Origin: Vicingaceae bacterium
Lineage (GTDB): Bacteria > Bacteroidota > Bacteroidia > Flavobacteriales_E > Vicingaceae
Assembly (NCBI GenBank): GCA_026003395.1
Contig: BPHE01000013.1
Span: 1 to 64,000, forward strand
Length of the DNA stretch: 64,000 nucleotides
Reading direction: 5' to 3'
Shown: one piece after another, positions 7,878 through 17,213 of the stretch
Layout: every line of letters begins with the position of its first letter
Numbering within the stretch: position 1 is the first letter of the stretch
Notes under the pieces: model-generated
Databases searched by the model: none
What the model was told of the DNA's origin: nothing
What the model saw: the letters and a program-made list of their open reading frames with translations, nothing else
Translations under genes and position numbers: made by a program

Positions 7878-10800
7878 TTAAATATCTAAACAAAGCGATA
7901 AATAAAAAATCGGTTTTTGCACCTTGCCATCCACAACCCCCCAAGCCCAGTCGGTACGCACAAAATATCCCAAAATTCTGCTTCTTAGGCCAAAGCCATA
8001 ACCGCCCACTATCGGATATGAACTATCGTAAAGTACTATCGTCAAAGGACCATCCTGAATTATTTTCCGGTTGATTGAGTTTTCGCTGCTAAATGGGTCT
8101 AATCCATTCCATGCCGTGCCCAGATCACCAAAGCCAACGATCTGGAAATTTGATATGAAAGATGATTTTATCGGACGGCGTATGAAATACTTGAATACCG
8201 GCCAACGCAACTCTGTATTAATTACGGCAAATGAGTTTCCGTTGCGTATGTTTTGATTAAATCCGCGCATGGGTGATGCCAATGTTTGAAAACGGTAATT
8301 TTGGGTATAATCAATGGCTTGATCATAGTTAAATCTTGGTGTTTTACCAAGGATGATCCAATCATCCACACTACCTAAATAATAGATCAACTTTTGCTTT
8401 CCAAAAGAAGTACCTCCGGCCAGACGTGTGACAAATGTTATTTCGCGATGAATTTTCTGGTAATGCCTCAAATCCAGTCCGGCTACAAATACATTATACC
8501 TTTGTTTGTCAAACGCAGGAACATTGCTAAACAAATAATAAAACTTATCGTCGTTCTTTTGTATTTGTTGGTAATATTCCCCCCATATTTTAAAGCGAGT
8601 GCCATTAAAAATATTCAGCATGACAAATTTTGTGTTGTCAAATACATAGGCCATTCTCAAAACGCCCCAGTAATCATGAAAATCGGGAACCTGAAGCGAA
8701 AATGATTCATTGGCTTTAGTCACAATCTGATCATGCCGTAGTTTTATTGTTGTTCTAATCGATGCAACGGCACTGAACGGATACCGCCAGCTGTAATTTA
8801 ATTCATCAGTAATAAATTGATATGTAGAAAATTCATTACCGTTGCGATTTGTCCGCCGGGTAAACAACCATTCTTTATCTGCACGGTATTTTAAATTTTG
8901 ATATCCCATAAAGTATTCCATAGAAGCCCCGCCAAAACGCACTCCCCCATACACTTTATAATCCTCAAATATGTCGCTGATTCCCATTTTCATAACGGCT
9001 CCTAATCCTGGTGCAATAAAGGGACCTCCGTTAAAAATTTGATATTGCCCATTGACAAAATTGCTATTCAACTGTGTGATGGATTCGTCCGTGAAAAATG
9101 AAAGAAAATATACTCTGGGCTTCTGAATAACAAGTCCTGTATCATTTATAAAATTTGCACTCTTTTTATTTATTTTAAATTGATTGCTTTCTTCTTTTTT
9201 GTTTTTTTCACTTTCTCCACCAATCATTATGACCTTTTTGTTTATTGTTATGCCATCTTCTGTCTTGCGGGTGATTTGTTCAAACTTGTAATTATTATAG
9301 TCGATGTGGGAAGAGTCGAGCGTTGGTTCGATTATGGGCTGAACAATATATGGCAATAAATTATCGTCAGAATATTGATTTTGATCATCATTACCGGCAA
9401 TTTGGTTGAGATGTTTTTTGCTTAAATCATCTATAGATGCAATAAACAAGTAATCGCGCCATTTGTTTTTTTTGAAATAGAACAAACGACTATCGCCAAA
9501 GTCATAATAGCGGATATTGTTGGGCCATTCGTCCAAAGACACAGACGTATAAAAATACCGATAGTGTATGGCTGTATCCACAAATGCAATTGAACTGTCA
9601 AATTTGGCAAAATGAGGAACCAAATTGGATTGTTTTTCCTTCAAATAATAAATACCCGAATCAGTGGAAAGAGGCATATATTTGTTTGTTCCTTTTTCAT
9701 TATCGACTATTTGCAAAGGATATGGATTTTTAAGATCAGCCATTTGTTTAAGATTTCCCCTGTAAAGATGATATAAGTTTGGATAATACAAATTGGGCAC
9801 ATCAATATGCAATGAATCAATTGATCGGTTTGAGACAAAAAATATTTCTTCTCCGTTTTTGGAAAAAACAGGCATGAGATCGTCAAAAACATCATTGGTT
9901 AATTGTTTCTGAGAGTTTGAAACAGAGTTGTAAAGATATAAGTCGGTTTGTCCTTTATGAAAAGCAGAAAAAACAATTTCTCGTCCATTGGGAGCGATAT
10001 CAAAATCCAAAACTTTTTCGAGGTTAAAAATGGGCTTTTGATCTATCACACCGGTTTCACTGTCGTAAAAATGTATCAACATTTCTCCTTTCCTTTCTGT
10101 AAAAAAAACGAGTGTTTTTCCATTGGGATGCCATTTTACTACCGGTAATTTTGTGTCGTTGATACGGTCTAACTTAATTCCGCCTTTGAATATCTTAAAA
10201 CGTTTATTGCTTTCAATATCGTGAATCCAGATTTTGTATTTACCCATCTTATGCGTTACATAAGCAACTTGTTTTAATTCAGGGTTATATGAAAGATGAC
10301 GGTATTGTAAATGACGTTTACCTGTTTTTTTCAAAACATTAGAAACAAAGGGTTTGTTTCCGGAGTTTTTTCTTCTTACATAATCTTCATAATAATTAAT
10401 CCATTCTCGGGTCAAACTTTTGGATGACATGCCCAATACATACAAATAGCCACTTTCAATACTACGGGTAATTCTGACCATGGATATAATGTTGGGAATT
10501 ACTTTCTCGCCGTATGATTGGGCAATATAATACCATAAACTGTGACCGGCGAGTATCGCTTGTTCTCCGGAGAGTTTATTGAATGATTTAAATTTCTTGT
10601 TTTTTATTCCGTCTTCAATAAAATCTTCTATCGTCCAATCCCATGGTTTTGAGAGATAAGAAATTAATCCTTTCATATACCAATCCGGCAAAGAAAGTAG
10701 CGTGGAATTTTTTAAAACCTCTCTCCAATTATCTCCATATACCATTTGATTAAGCAAAGCTTCGGCGATTCCTGCTTTTATTTGTTGCTCCAAATCAAGA

Positions 10801-11210
10801 TGAGATCCTTCAAAATATAAAAATACTTTATTCCCAAAAATTTTTACCACACCTCCGGTATTATAATTTTCTTCATCAGCAATTCCGGCATTACTTTGAT
10901 GAAAGTGAGAAAGTTTATTGTAAAGAATAAATTGCAGACGTTCTGTGAAATAAAAATCAAAAAACTCTTCGTATATTCTCATGTTTTGATTGGCTACTCT
11001 GACAACATATTCGGCCGGTTCTTTGCCTCCTTCATAATAATAAACTTCGAATCTTGGCTGCCGTATAAATTGCCATTTAAACTCATCATATTGCACGCGG
11101 TTTTTGCCAAATTCATTATGTGAGCCATTGTAAAATTGTGCTTGTAAATGGATATTTAACAAGAAAAAAACAAATAAAATAAACAACCGCCTTAGGTTTT
11201 TAAAAGACAT
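7878..11210 (-). CDS. Outer-membrane protein with TolB-like propeller and Omp85-type beta-barrel
   Basis: About 1110 aa from the ATG at 11210; a TTG further upstream would bury the signal peptide behind a charged leader. A signal peptide (LFILFVFFLLNIHLQAQ) opens the protein. The next ~300 residues resemble a peptidase-MA-like domain (LPDWYMKGLISYLSKPWD) with no HExxH, so probably not a protease. Then come PD40/WD40-like repeats (WHPNGKTLVFFTERKG, IAPNGREIVFSAFHKG, FSKNGEEIFFVSNRS). The last ~400 residues are aromatic-rich beta strands with RGFNQNIRNGNSFAVINTEL, typical of the BamA/D15 surface-antigen barrel. This combination is known in Bacteroidota, but its function is not established. It follows the ALDH gene by 46 nt and leads the TSUP-M20 pair. 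Confidence 0.82.
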   Translation of the reverse strand: MSFKNLRRLFILFVFFLLNIHLQAQFYNGSHNEFGKNRVQYDEFKWQFIRQPRFEVYYYEGGKEPAEYVVRVANQNMRIYEEFFDFYFTERLQFILYNKLSHFHQSNAGIADEENYNTGGVVKIFGNKVFLYFEGSHLDLEQQIKAGIAEALLNQMVYGDNWREVLKNSTLLSLPDWYMKGLISYLSKPWDWTIEDFIEDGIKNKKFKSFNKLSGEQAILAGHSLWYYIAQSYGEKVIPNIISMVRITRSIESGYLYVLGMSSKSLTREWINYYEDYVRRKNSGNKPFVSNVLKKTGKRHLQYRHLSYNPELKQVAYVTHKMGKYKIWIHDIESNKRFKIFKGGIKLDRINDTKLPVVKWHPNGKTLVFFTERKGEMLIHFYDSETGVIDQKPIFNLEKVLDFDIAPNGREIVFSAFHKGQTDLYLYNSVSNSQKQLTNDVFDDLMPVFSKNGEEIFFVSNRSIDSLHIDVPNLYYPNLYHLYRGNLKQMADLKNPYPLQIVDNEKGTNKYMPLSTDSGIYYLKEKQSNLVPHFAKFDSSIAFVDTAIHYRYFYTSVSLDEWPNNIRYYDFGDSRLFYFKKNKWRDYLFIASIDDLSKKHLNQIAGNDDQNQYSDDNLLPYIVQPIIEPTLDSSHIDYNNYKFEQITRKTEDGITINKKVIMIGGESEKNKKEESNQFKINKKSANFINDTGLVIQKPRVYFLSFFTDESITQLNSNFVNGQYQIFNGGPFIAPGLGAVMKMGISDIFEDYKVYGGVRFGGASMEYFMGYQNLKYRADKEWLFTRRTNRNGNEFSTYQFITDELNYSWRYPFSAVASIRTTIKLRHDQIVTKANESFSLQVPDFHDYWGVLRMAYVFDNTKFVMLNIFNGTRFKIWGEYYQQIQKNDDKFYYLFSNVPAFDKQRYNVFVAGLDLRHYQKIHREITFVTRLAGGTSFGKQKLIYYLGSVDDWIILGKTPRFNYDQAIDYTQNYRFQTLASPMRGFNQNIRNGNSFAVINTELRWPVFKYFIRRPIKSSFISNFQIVGFGDLGTAWNGLDPFSSENSINRKIIQDGPLTIVLYDSSYPIVGGYGFGLRSRILGYFVRTDWAWGVVDGKVQKPIFYLSLCLDI

Positions 11211-11256
11211 AAAACCTGCAGAAATTTTTTTCTTATGTAGAATTTTGACCAAAACT

Positions 11257-12807
11257 TTAAATTTCAAATTTAATTCCTTGAGCCAATGGCAGGTCTGTTC
11301 CGTAATTTATGGTGTTTGTTTGACGGCGCATGTATGCTTTCCAGGCATCCGATCCACTTTCACGACCGCCACCGGTTTCTTTCTCACCGCCAAAAGCCCC
11401 ACCTATCTCGGCTCCTGAAGTACCTATGTTGACATTGGCAATGCCACAATCGGATCCTTCACAAGACAAGAAGAATTCTGCTTCTCTTAAGTTTAAAGTC
11501 ATGATTGCCGAAGATAGCCCTTGCTTCACTCCGTTTTGCATTTCTATGGCTTCTTCAATGGTTTTGTATTTCATGACATAAAGTATCGGGGCAAACGTTT
11601 CTTCTTGTACGATAGAATAGTGATTTTCCACTTCTGCAATTGCCGGTTTAACATAACAACCGCTTTCATAGCCGGGACCTTCCAATACACCGCCTTCTAC
11701 AATCCATTTTCCACCTTCTTCTTCCACACGTTTAAGGGCTTCTAAATATTTTTCTACGGCTTGCTTGTCGATCAACGGACCGACATGATTGTTTGCATCC
11801 AAAGGATTGCCAATACGCAATTGTCGATAAGCATTTTTTAATCTTTCGATTACTTCTTCATAAATGTTTTCATGAACAATTAATCTGCGTGTTGTGGTGC
11901 AACGTTGTCCGGCGGTACCAACAGCGCCAAATACAATTGCCGGTATTGACATTTTTAGATCAGCCGAAGGAGTGACAATGATCGCATTATTACCACCAAG
12001 TTCAAGCAACGACCTTCCTAAACGTGCACCAACCGCAGCTCCAACTTTTTTTCCCATTGCTGTTGATCCGGTGGCCGACACTAAGGGCACACGTACGTCG
12101 TGGGCAATTAATTCACCTATTCGATAATCTCCGATGATCAAGCATGATACTCCTTCGGGCACATTGTTACGTTCAAAAACTTTTTGTATGATTGACTGGC
12201 AGGCAATGGCACATAAAGGCACTTTTTCCGATGGTTTCCACACACACACGTCACCACATACCCACGCTATCATAGCATTCCAACTCCATACAGCCACAGG
12301 AAAATTAAAAGCACTGATAATTCCCACAATTCCCAAGGGATGCCATTGCTCATACATTCTATGATGGGGTCTTTCCGAATGCATGGTCAGACCATACAAC
12401 TGACGGGATAATCCTACCGCAAAATCACAAATATCAATCATCTCTTGCACCTCTCCCAAACCTTCCTGCAATGATTTCCCCATTTCATAAGAGACCAATT
12501 TGCCCAAAGGTTCTTTATATTTTCTCAATTCATCCCCTATTTGTCTAACTATCTCTCCTCTTTTGGGAGCAGGCCACTTTCGCCATTCTTTAAACGCTTT
12601 TTCCGCTTGTATGATGATTTTTTCATAATCTTCCTTTTGGGCACTTTTTAATGAGGCAATTTCCTTTGCATCCACCGGAGAGTATGATATGATTGTATCA
12701 CCGTTTGTCTCCCACCAGTTTTTGCCGGTTGAGGCCCCTTTTAAATGATCATATACTCCCAAAATTTCCAATTCTTTTGCCACCGGAATTTCCATTGTTT
12801 TTTCCAT
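11257..12807 (-). CDS. ALDH7-type aldehyde dehydrogenase (alpha-aminoadipic semialdehyde dehydrogenase-like)
   Basis: 516 aa. NAD(P)-dependent oxidation of an aldehyde, in the ALDH7/antiquitin group most likely L-aminoadipate-6-semialdehyde (lysine breakdown). The subfamily signature GLTMHSERPHHRMYEQWHP is present (about 139-157). Catalytic residues are Asn168 (SAFNFP), Glu269 (LELGGNN) and Cys303 (GTAGQRCTTTRR). Length matches the family. The start ATG at 12807 has a second in-frame ATG four codons later. A TAATTTTG promoter element lies at 12831-12838. No other lysine-degradation gene is nearby; the downstream gene is an envelope protein, so the operon gives no pathway support. Confidence 0.92.
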   Translation of the reverse strand: MEKTMEIPVAKELEILGVYDHLKGASTGKNWWETNGDTIISYSPVDAKEIASLKSAQKEDYEKIIIQAEKAFKEWRKWPAPKRGEIVRQIGDELRKYKEPLGKLVSYEMGKSLQEGLGEVQEMIDICDFAVGLSRQLYGLTMHSERPHHRMYEQWHPLGIVGIISAFNFPVAVWSWNAMIAWVCGDVCVWKPSEKVPLCAIACQSIIQKVFERNNVPEGVSCLIIGDYRIGELIAHDVRVPLVSATGSTAMGKKVGAAVGARLGRSLLELGGNNAIIVTPSADLKMSIPAIVFGAVGTAGQRCTTTRRLIVHENIYEEVIERLKNAYRQLRIGNPLDANNHVGPLIDKQAVEKYLEALKRVEEEGGKWIVEGGVLEGPGYESGCYVKPAIAEVENHYSIVQEETFAPILYVMKYKTIEEAIEMQNGVKQGLSSAIMTLNLREAEFFLSCEGSDCGIANVNIGTSGAEIGGAFGGEKETGGGRESGSDAWKAYMRRQTNTINYGTDLPLAQGIKFEI

Positions 12808-12830
12808 AATCAGTGATTTTTAATTTTCAT

Positions 12831-12838
12831 CAAAATTA
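12831..12838 (-). promoter_or_regulatory. Predicted -7 promoter element of the ALDH gene
   Basis: Minus strand reads TAATTTTG, matching TAnnTTTG, 23 nt before the ATG. No clear TTTG is seen at the -33 position. Confidence 0.35.
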
Positions 12839-13056
12839 AGCATTTCAATAAAGAATTTTTTAAATTTAGATTTAAAAAATTAAAATAAAATAATCTCGAG
12901 AATATGCAAATGAGTCATCGAATCGAATGATTATACAAGATATAAAAGATTTGTGCATAAGTCCATGACAAAGAAATTCAAAAAAAGTAAAATAACCGGG
13001 AAAGAGGGTATTTATATATCCGGAATTTTGAAGGCAGAAATTACATGCTTAAAATG

Positions 13057-14610
13057 TTACATTTCAAGAATTTTAAACTCGACCCTGCGGTTTAACTGTC
13101 TATTTTCTTCACTGTCGTTGGGCACCATGGGTTGTAATTTTCCGTACCCTTTAAAACTCAATCGATCGGGAGATATCCCCAACCGGATGAGATAATCTAC
13201 AACCGATTTGGCCCTTGCCTCAGAAAGTTTCTGATTGTAATCTTGCGACCCAATATCATCTGTATGTCCGGAAATTTCAATTTTCACATTTGGATTTTGT
13301 TTCAGAAAATCATAAACCCGCTCCAACTCAACTTTTGATTCAGGTCTCAATGTTGCTTTGTTGTAGTCGAAAAAGATATTTCTTAGCACAACTTTTGAAC
13401 CTTTTTTGGCTTTTTGCAGAAAGATGTTTTTAACAATTTTTTGATAAGTAGCCGTGTCGGCTATAGTGAAATTCTCGGAATGAAACAAATAACCCGGTGC
13501 ACTGACATTGAGTCCATAGTTTTTGCCACTGGGCAATGATATCAGATATTCACCTGTTTCACCGTTTGATTGATAAACCCCAATCAATTCATTCGTGGCA
13601 TTGTCAACCAATTCGATTGTTGCCTGAATTGGTTGTTTTGTTTCATCATCAGCCACAATCCCTTTTAATAGTAATAAAGACGGTTGTTTTGCTTTCGCTT
13701 TTGTTTCAAAAGAAATTTCATAAATATCTTTATCGCCGTTATTATTAACAGATGCATAATATGCTTTTTTACCATCTGCCCTTAACACAAAAAAGAGGTC
13801 ATCGCCATGTGTATTGACGGGTATACCCAAATTTACGGGTTCTGACCACTCTCCATCTTCATAAACAGAGTAAAAAATATCATATCCACCAATAGAATTA
13901 TGTCCTTTTGACGAAAAAAACAATGTTTTACCATCAGGATGAATAAAAACGGCCTCTTCATCTTCTGTTGTGTTAATCGGTGCGCCAAGATTCTTTGGCG
14001 TACTCCATTTTCCGGTTTTCAAGTCCTTTTTACTAACCCAAATATCCCGGCCTCCTTTGCCTCCCGGTCTGTCACTGACAAAATACAAAGTTCGACCATC
14101 CGGAGAATATGCCGCTGATGATTCATGATATTGAGAATTGACAGGTTCCGGCAACGCTACAGGATTTGTCCATTCTTTTCCTCTTAAAATACTCTCATGA
14201 ATATCTCCATTGCCATTAACATCATCCTGATAAATCAACAAACGTTGTCCGTCATTGCTAACAGCAATATTTGAAGAGTGCCTTACGGGAATATTAATGT
14301 TTTCGGGTAATGGTTTTGCCTTACTCCATTCTTTTCCTTTTTCATCCCACACAGCAAAATAAATGTGTTCAAAACTTTGTTTATTTTTTTTGATTTCTTT
14401 CTCTGTAAAAGGTCTTCTAGACGTAAAAAATATTTTTTCCCCATCGGCCGTTATGACAGGTGCATAATCATCGAAGGGGCTATTTATTGCATCGGGTAAT
14501 GGCTGTATATTGATTTTTACAGAATCGTTATTAAACACATTTTGTGCGTATATAGCCTGAAGATTAAACACACAATATCCTAACAACAAAAAGCACAATT
14601 TTCTAATCAT
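13057..14610 (-). CDS. OmpA-family protein with PD40 propeller (PorE-like, T9SS-associated)
   Basis: 517 aa. Signal peptide (LCFLLLGYCVFNLQAIYAQ), then five or more PD40 repeats with the pattern DG-(K/R)-x-(I/L)-(Y/F)-F-x-S (ADGEKIFFTSRR, PDGRTLYFVSDRPGGKGGRD, PDGKTLFFSSKGHNSIGGYD) over about residues 50-300. A carboxypeptidase-regulatory-like domain follows (GIVADDETKQPIQATIEL). The C-terminal OmpA domain binds peptidoglycan (FDYNKATLRPESKVELERVY, SGHTDDIG, NRRVEFKILEM). PorE of Porphyromonas has the same order plus TPRs, which are absent here. It lies 13 nt downstream of a PorP/SprF gene, as in PorP-PorE pairs, which suggests an envelope-anchoring role for a T9SS subassembly. Confidence 0.88.
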   Translation of the reverse strand: MIRKLCFLLLGYCVFNLQAIYAQNVFNNDSVKINIQPLPDAINSPFDDYAPVITADGEKIFFTSRRPFTEKEIKKNKQSFEHIYFAVWDEKGKEWSKAKPLPENINIPVRHSSNIAVSNDGQRLLIYQDDVNGNGDIHESILRGKEWTNPVALPEPVNSQYHESSAAYSPDGRTLYFVSDRPGGKGGRDIWVSKKDLKTGKWSTPKNLGAPINTTEDEEAVFIHPDGKTLFFSSKGHNSIGGYDIFYSVYEDGEWSEPVNLGIPVNTHGDDLFFVLRADGKKAYYASVNNNGDKDIYEISFETKAKAKQPSLLLLKGIVADDETKQPIQATIELVDNATNELIGVYQSNGETGEYLISLPSGKNYGLNVSAPGYLFHSENFTIADTATYQKIVKNIFLQKAKKGSKVVLRNIFFDYNKATLRPESKVELERVYDFLKQNPNVKIEISGHTDDIGSQDYNQKLSEARAKSVVDYLIRLGISPDRLSFKGYGKLQPMVPNDSEENRQLNRRVEFKILEM

Positions 14611-14623
14611 AAGGACTTCGGAA

Positions 14624-15661
14624 TTAAATTCTGGATTTATTCATGGCACCACCAAAAGGAGAAGGATAAACAAAACGAAGCATAACCTCGAAACCACCCC
14701 TGCCTTTTGATGCCTGCTGCAACGATGACGTATTCAGATCATACGCAAAACCCAATGCATAGTTACTCCATTCCAACAAAAACTTAAAAACAATCGCATC
14801 TTTATTCCTGTAAAATATCCCGGGTCCAAATGCTATGGCATCCTTCAAACCGGTATATTTCGACCCCTCTTGAAATTGATATCTTATGTATGTACCCATT
14901 AATAACTCCCTCGCAGGTCCCTGCATTTGATAAAACACCGATGGTGCTGCCGAAAATTTACTATTGCCTATTCCCACCAACCCCCTCGCAAATATCGATA
15001 TCCGGCTGTATAGTTTGTCATTGCTTAAATCTATAAATCCATACTTTGCCCGATTTAAATGATACATCGCCACACCTGCCGAAAACCATTGTTGATCCCC
15101 GCCTATTTTATATGTGTCGTGTTTTTTGTAATTGTATACTACCCCCACTCCTGCATCAAAAAATCCAAAAGACGAGTTGCTCACAAATTCGTTGGAGGGT
15201 AGTGTACCATCCCATTTCAACCCATTGTATTGCGAACCCCAACGGGCATCATCGTAATTGATGCTGTTTTGATGATAGGCCCCCAACAAGGCGCCTCCAA
15301 GTGTTTGTCCTTCGCCAATCTTCACATGATAGCCAAATGATAGGGAAATATTCGTGGCACTCACTTTTACCTCTCCTGCCTGATCGCTAAAAAATTGCAA
15401 TCCTCCTGCAAAATAACCTTTTTTATTTCGCTTGTTGTTTAAGCGCATATCAAACGATGCATTGATGGTCTTGAAAGGATAGGATATGCTTTGCCATTGA
15501 GACCGATACAATGCTATAGCTTGTAATTCATGATCGGCTCCCACTAACGCAGGATTAACCTGTATGGGCGAATAATTCATTTGTGAAAAATGCACGTCTT
15601 GAGCAAAAGCCGCCGTAAGCGTAATTAAACAAGAAGCAAGTAAATATTTTTTCATGCACAT
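14624..15661 (-). CDS. PorP/SprF family type IX secretion membrane protein
   Basis: 345 aa. Signal peptide (KKYLLASCLITLTAAFAQ) followed at once by the family start DVHFSQMNYSPIQVNPALVG. The rest is an outer-membrane beta-barrel of alternating strands (AIALYRSQWQSISYPFKTIN, GGLQFFSDQAGE, SLSFGYHVKIGEG), ending in AFAYDLNTSSLQQASKGRGG and FEVMLRFVY. PorP/SprF proteins localise to the outer membrane and assist T9SS secretion, typically of type B CTD substrates. Two ATGs (15661 and 15655) are possible starts. It is first in a two-gene operon with the PorE-like gene. A 13-bp hairpin (15701-15741) separates it from the gene upstream. Confidence 0.93.
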   Translation of the reverse strand: MCMKKYLLASCLITLTAAFAQDVHFSQMNYSPIQVNPALVGADHELQAIALYRSQWQSISYPFKTINASFDMRLNNKRNKKGYFAGGLQFFSDQAGEVKVSATNISLSFGYHVKIGEGQTLGGALLGAYHQNSINYDDARWGSQYNGLKWDGTLPSNEFVSNSSFGFFDAGVGVVYNYKKHDTYKIGGDQQWFSAGVAMYHLNRAKYGFIDLSNDKLYSRISIFARGLVGIGNSKFSAAPSVFYQMQGPARELLMGTYIRYQFQEGSKYTGLKDAIAFGPGIFYRNKDAIVFKFLLEWSNYALGFAYDLNTSSLQQASKGRGGFEVMLRFVYPSPFGGAMNKSRI

Positions 15662-15700
15662 TTATTTTAAAGTCAAAAATATAATTTTTTTTATTCCAAA

Positions 15701-15741
15701 CCAAAAACAAGGGCTCAATTTGATTGGACCCTTGTTTTTGG
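15701..15741 (-). terminator. Hairpin terminator after the T9SS cargo gene
   Basis: CCAAAAACAAGGG (15701-15713) pairs perfectly with CCCTTGTTTTTGG (15729-15741) around a 15-nt loop. It lies 24 nt downstream of the stop at 15765. The U-run is inside the stem (GTTTTTGG on the minus strand). Confidence 0.65.
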
Positions 15742-15764
15742 AGTTATCTATGGAATAAAAAACT

Positions 15765-16781
15765 TTACTCTTTGATAAATCTGGAAACCGAACGCACGCC
15801 ATTTTCATCCGAGATGGAAATAAAATATACTCCGGCAGGCAATCCGCCTACATTAATTTGAAGAAAACTTGTCTGTGAAGACATTACTTCTTTATGAATT
15901 GTTTTACCAGTCACATCCATTATCTCAACCACCGCTTTCAACGGCTTGCTCAATGAAATGTTCAAAACATTGGATACAGGATTGGGATAAATTGAAAACT
16001 GATTATTTTGTGCATATTCTTTTACAGAAACAGGTGCATCGTAAATTGAATGAACATATTTCATTTGATTGCCATTAAGATTTAAATCATAAAATTTCAA
16101 AATTGGTAATTTGTTGGTATTGGAAGTATCGTAAAACAAATAAGTAGTGCCAGTCAAGGTAAATTGCCCCAGCAAAGTAGTTACAGTGGCGTTTTCTTGC
16201 ATCTTTACTCTCAAGATATTGTTTAATGTTATGTTATAAGGCAATTTCAATGTTCCATAACCGTCTCCCGTCACAGTGACAGAACCCGAAACCGTTCCTG
16301 ACAAACCTTGAGAACTGGAAACACTTCCTGAAAAATTATCAGTAAAAGTAGTGTTGTAAGTAAATGGGAATTGCATGACTATTTCCTGGTCATTGCTGAA
16401 TTTAATAAGCACGTCGCCTAGAGATTGTATGCCTTTAAAAACGTATCCGTGGTTTTTCACGTCGAAAGAATTCCATGAGTAGTATGTTGTATTTTGCCCT
16501 TGTGCCGTATCGGCATATGTTGCTCCCGTAAATTGTGATGCATAAGGTGTTTGCGAGGGATTTACTATGTATACCGTATTGGTTAAGTTGTTATATTTTT
16601 TCATATTTGTAAAATCCCATGTGACATTGGCCCCTGAAGCTCCGGGAGAGTATGTTGAATCAATAACATAGTACGTCACTGACGTGCCGACTGTAGGAAC
16701 ATAATTGCTATAATCAAGAGATGGTTGGGCAGCTAAATTTGCGCCTACCAAAAACGAAATGAAAACAGATAATTTTTTCAT
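15765..16781 (-). CDS. Secreted protein with type A T9SS C-terminal sorting domain
   Basis: 338 aa. Signal peptide (KKLSVFISFLVGANLAAQ); a body rich in Thr, Ser, Asn and Tyr with alternating beta strands (VTWDFTNMKKYNN, YYSWNSFDVKNHGYVFKGIQ). The last ~75 residues are a type A CTD: FSIYPNPVSNVLNISLSKPL, IMDVTGKTIHKE, GLPAGVYFISI and VSRFIKE. Exported by Sec, then across the outer membrane by the type IX system and probably surface-anchored. No enzymatic domain is recognisable. It is monocistronic, with its own promoter and terminator. Confidence 0.88.
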   Translation of the reverse strand: MKKLSVFISFLVGANLAAQPSLDYSNYVPTVGTSVTYYVIDSTYSPGASGANVTWDFTNMKKYNNLTNTVYIVNPSQTPYASQFTGATYADTAQGQNTTYYSWNSFDVKNHGYVFKGIQSLGDVLIKFSNDQEIVMQFPFTYNTTFTDNFSGSVSSSQGLSGTVSGSVTVTGDGYGTLKLPYNITLNNILRVKMQENATVTTLLGQFTLTGTTYLFYDTSNTNKLPILKFYDLNLNGNQMKYVHSIYDAPVSVKEYAQNNQFSIYPNPVSNVLNISLSKPLKAVVEIMDVTGKTIHKEVMSSQTSFLQINVGGLPAGVYFISISDENGVRSVSRFIKE

Positions 16782-16806
16782 AGTTGTAAATTTTTAAATT
16801 TATATG

Positions 16807-16814
16807 CAAATATA
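16807..16814 (-). promoter_or_regulatory. Predicted -7 promoter element of the T9SS cargo gene
   Basis: Minus strand TATATTTG matches TAnnTTTG, 25 nt before the ATG at 16781. A TTG at 16833-16831 is 16 nt upstream. Confidence 0.45.
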
Positions 16815-16888
16815 ATACAATATCATCTACCAACCATACCATTAAAAAAGTCAAACTTGCCGTTTATCTGTAAATTAAGAGCCATTTA

Positions 16889-17194
16889 CTAGTAATATTC
16901 AGGTTTTAAAAATTCTTCATAGGGTTTTGTATTGGCCAATATTTGCAAATAAAGATACTTTTTATGAAAATCGGATTCGTTACTTGTATTTTTTAAAATA
17001 CGCAATCGATAGCGGTCATAGTTAATTATGGCTGTTCGTTCACGAGGTGTCAGATCTTCTCCCGCGTATTCTTTTTCTTTTAAATCATTGATAGTAACTG
17101 TGTTTTTTATTGAATTTAACAGATGCTTCGCATTGCCGGTCACAATTTCGGGAGCAGGTTTTTTATTATGGTTGTCAGATTTTTCCATTGTCAT
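16889..17194 (-). CDS. Conserved-looking small protein of unknown function
   Basis: 101 aa, charged, cytoplasmic, no membrane segment. Features visible are a Lys-rich, disordered N-terminus, a predicted helix around LLNSIKNTVTINDLKEKEYA and LTPRERTAIINYDRYRLRIL, and an aromatic C-terminus (KPYEEFLKPEYY). It begins 19 nt after the cvpA stop and appears to be its operon partner. I do not recognise the family. An uninterrupted ORF with varied amino-acid use in an operon position supports it being real. Confidence 0.65.
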   Translation of the reverse strand: MTMEKSDNHNKKPAPEIVTGNAKHLLNSIKNTVTINDLKEKEYAGEDLTPRERTAIINYDRYRLRILKNTSNESDFHKKYLYLQILANTKPYEEFLKPEYY

Positions 17195-17213
17195 ATGTTT
17201 CTATGACTTGATT

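Noticed and set aside
11211-11267. TTG start for the propeller/barrel protein
   Set aside because: It would put 19 residues in front of a signal peptide that has its own ATG at 11210.
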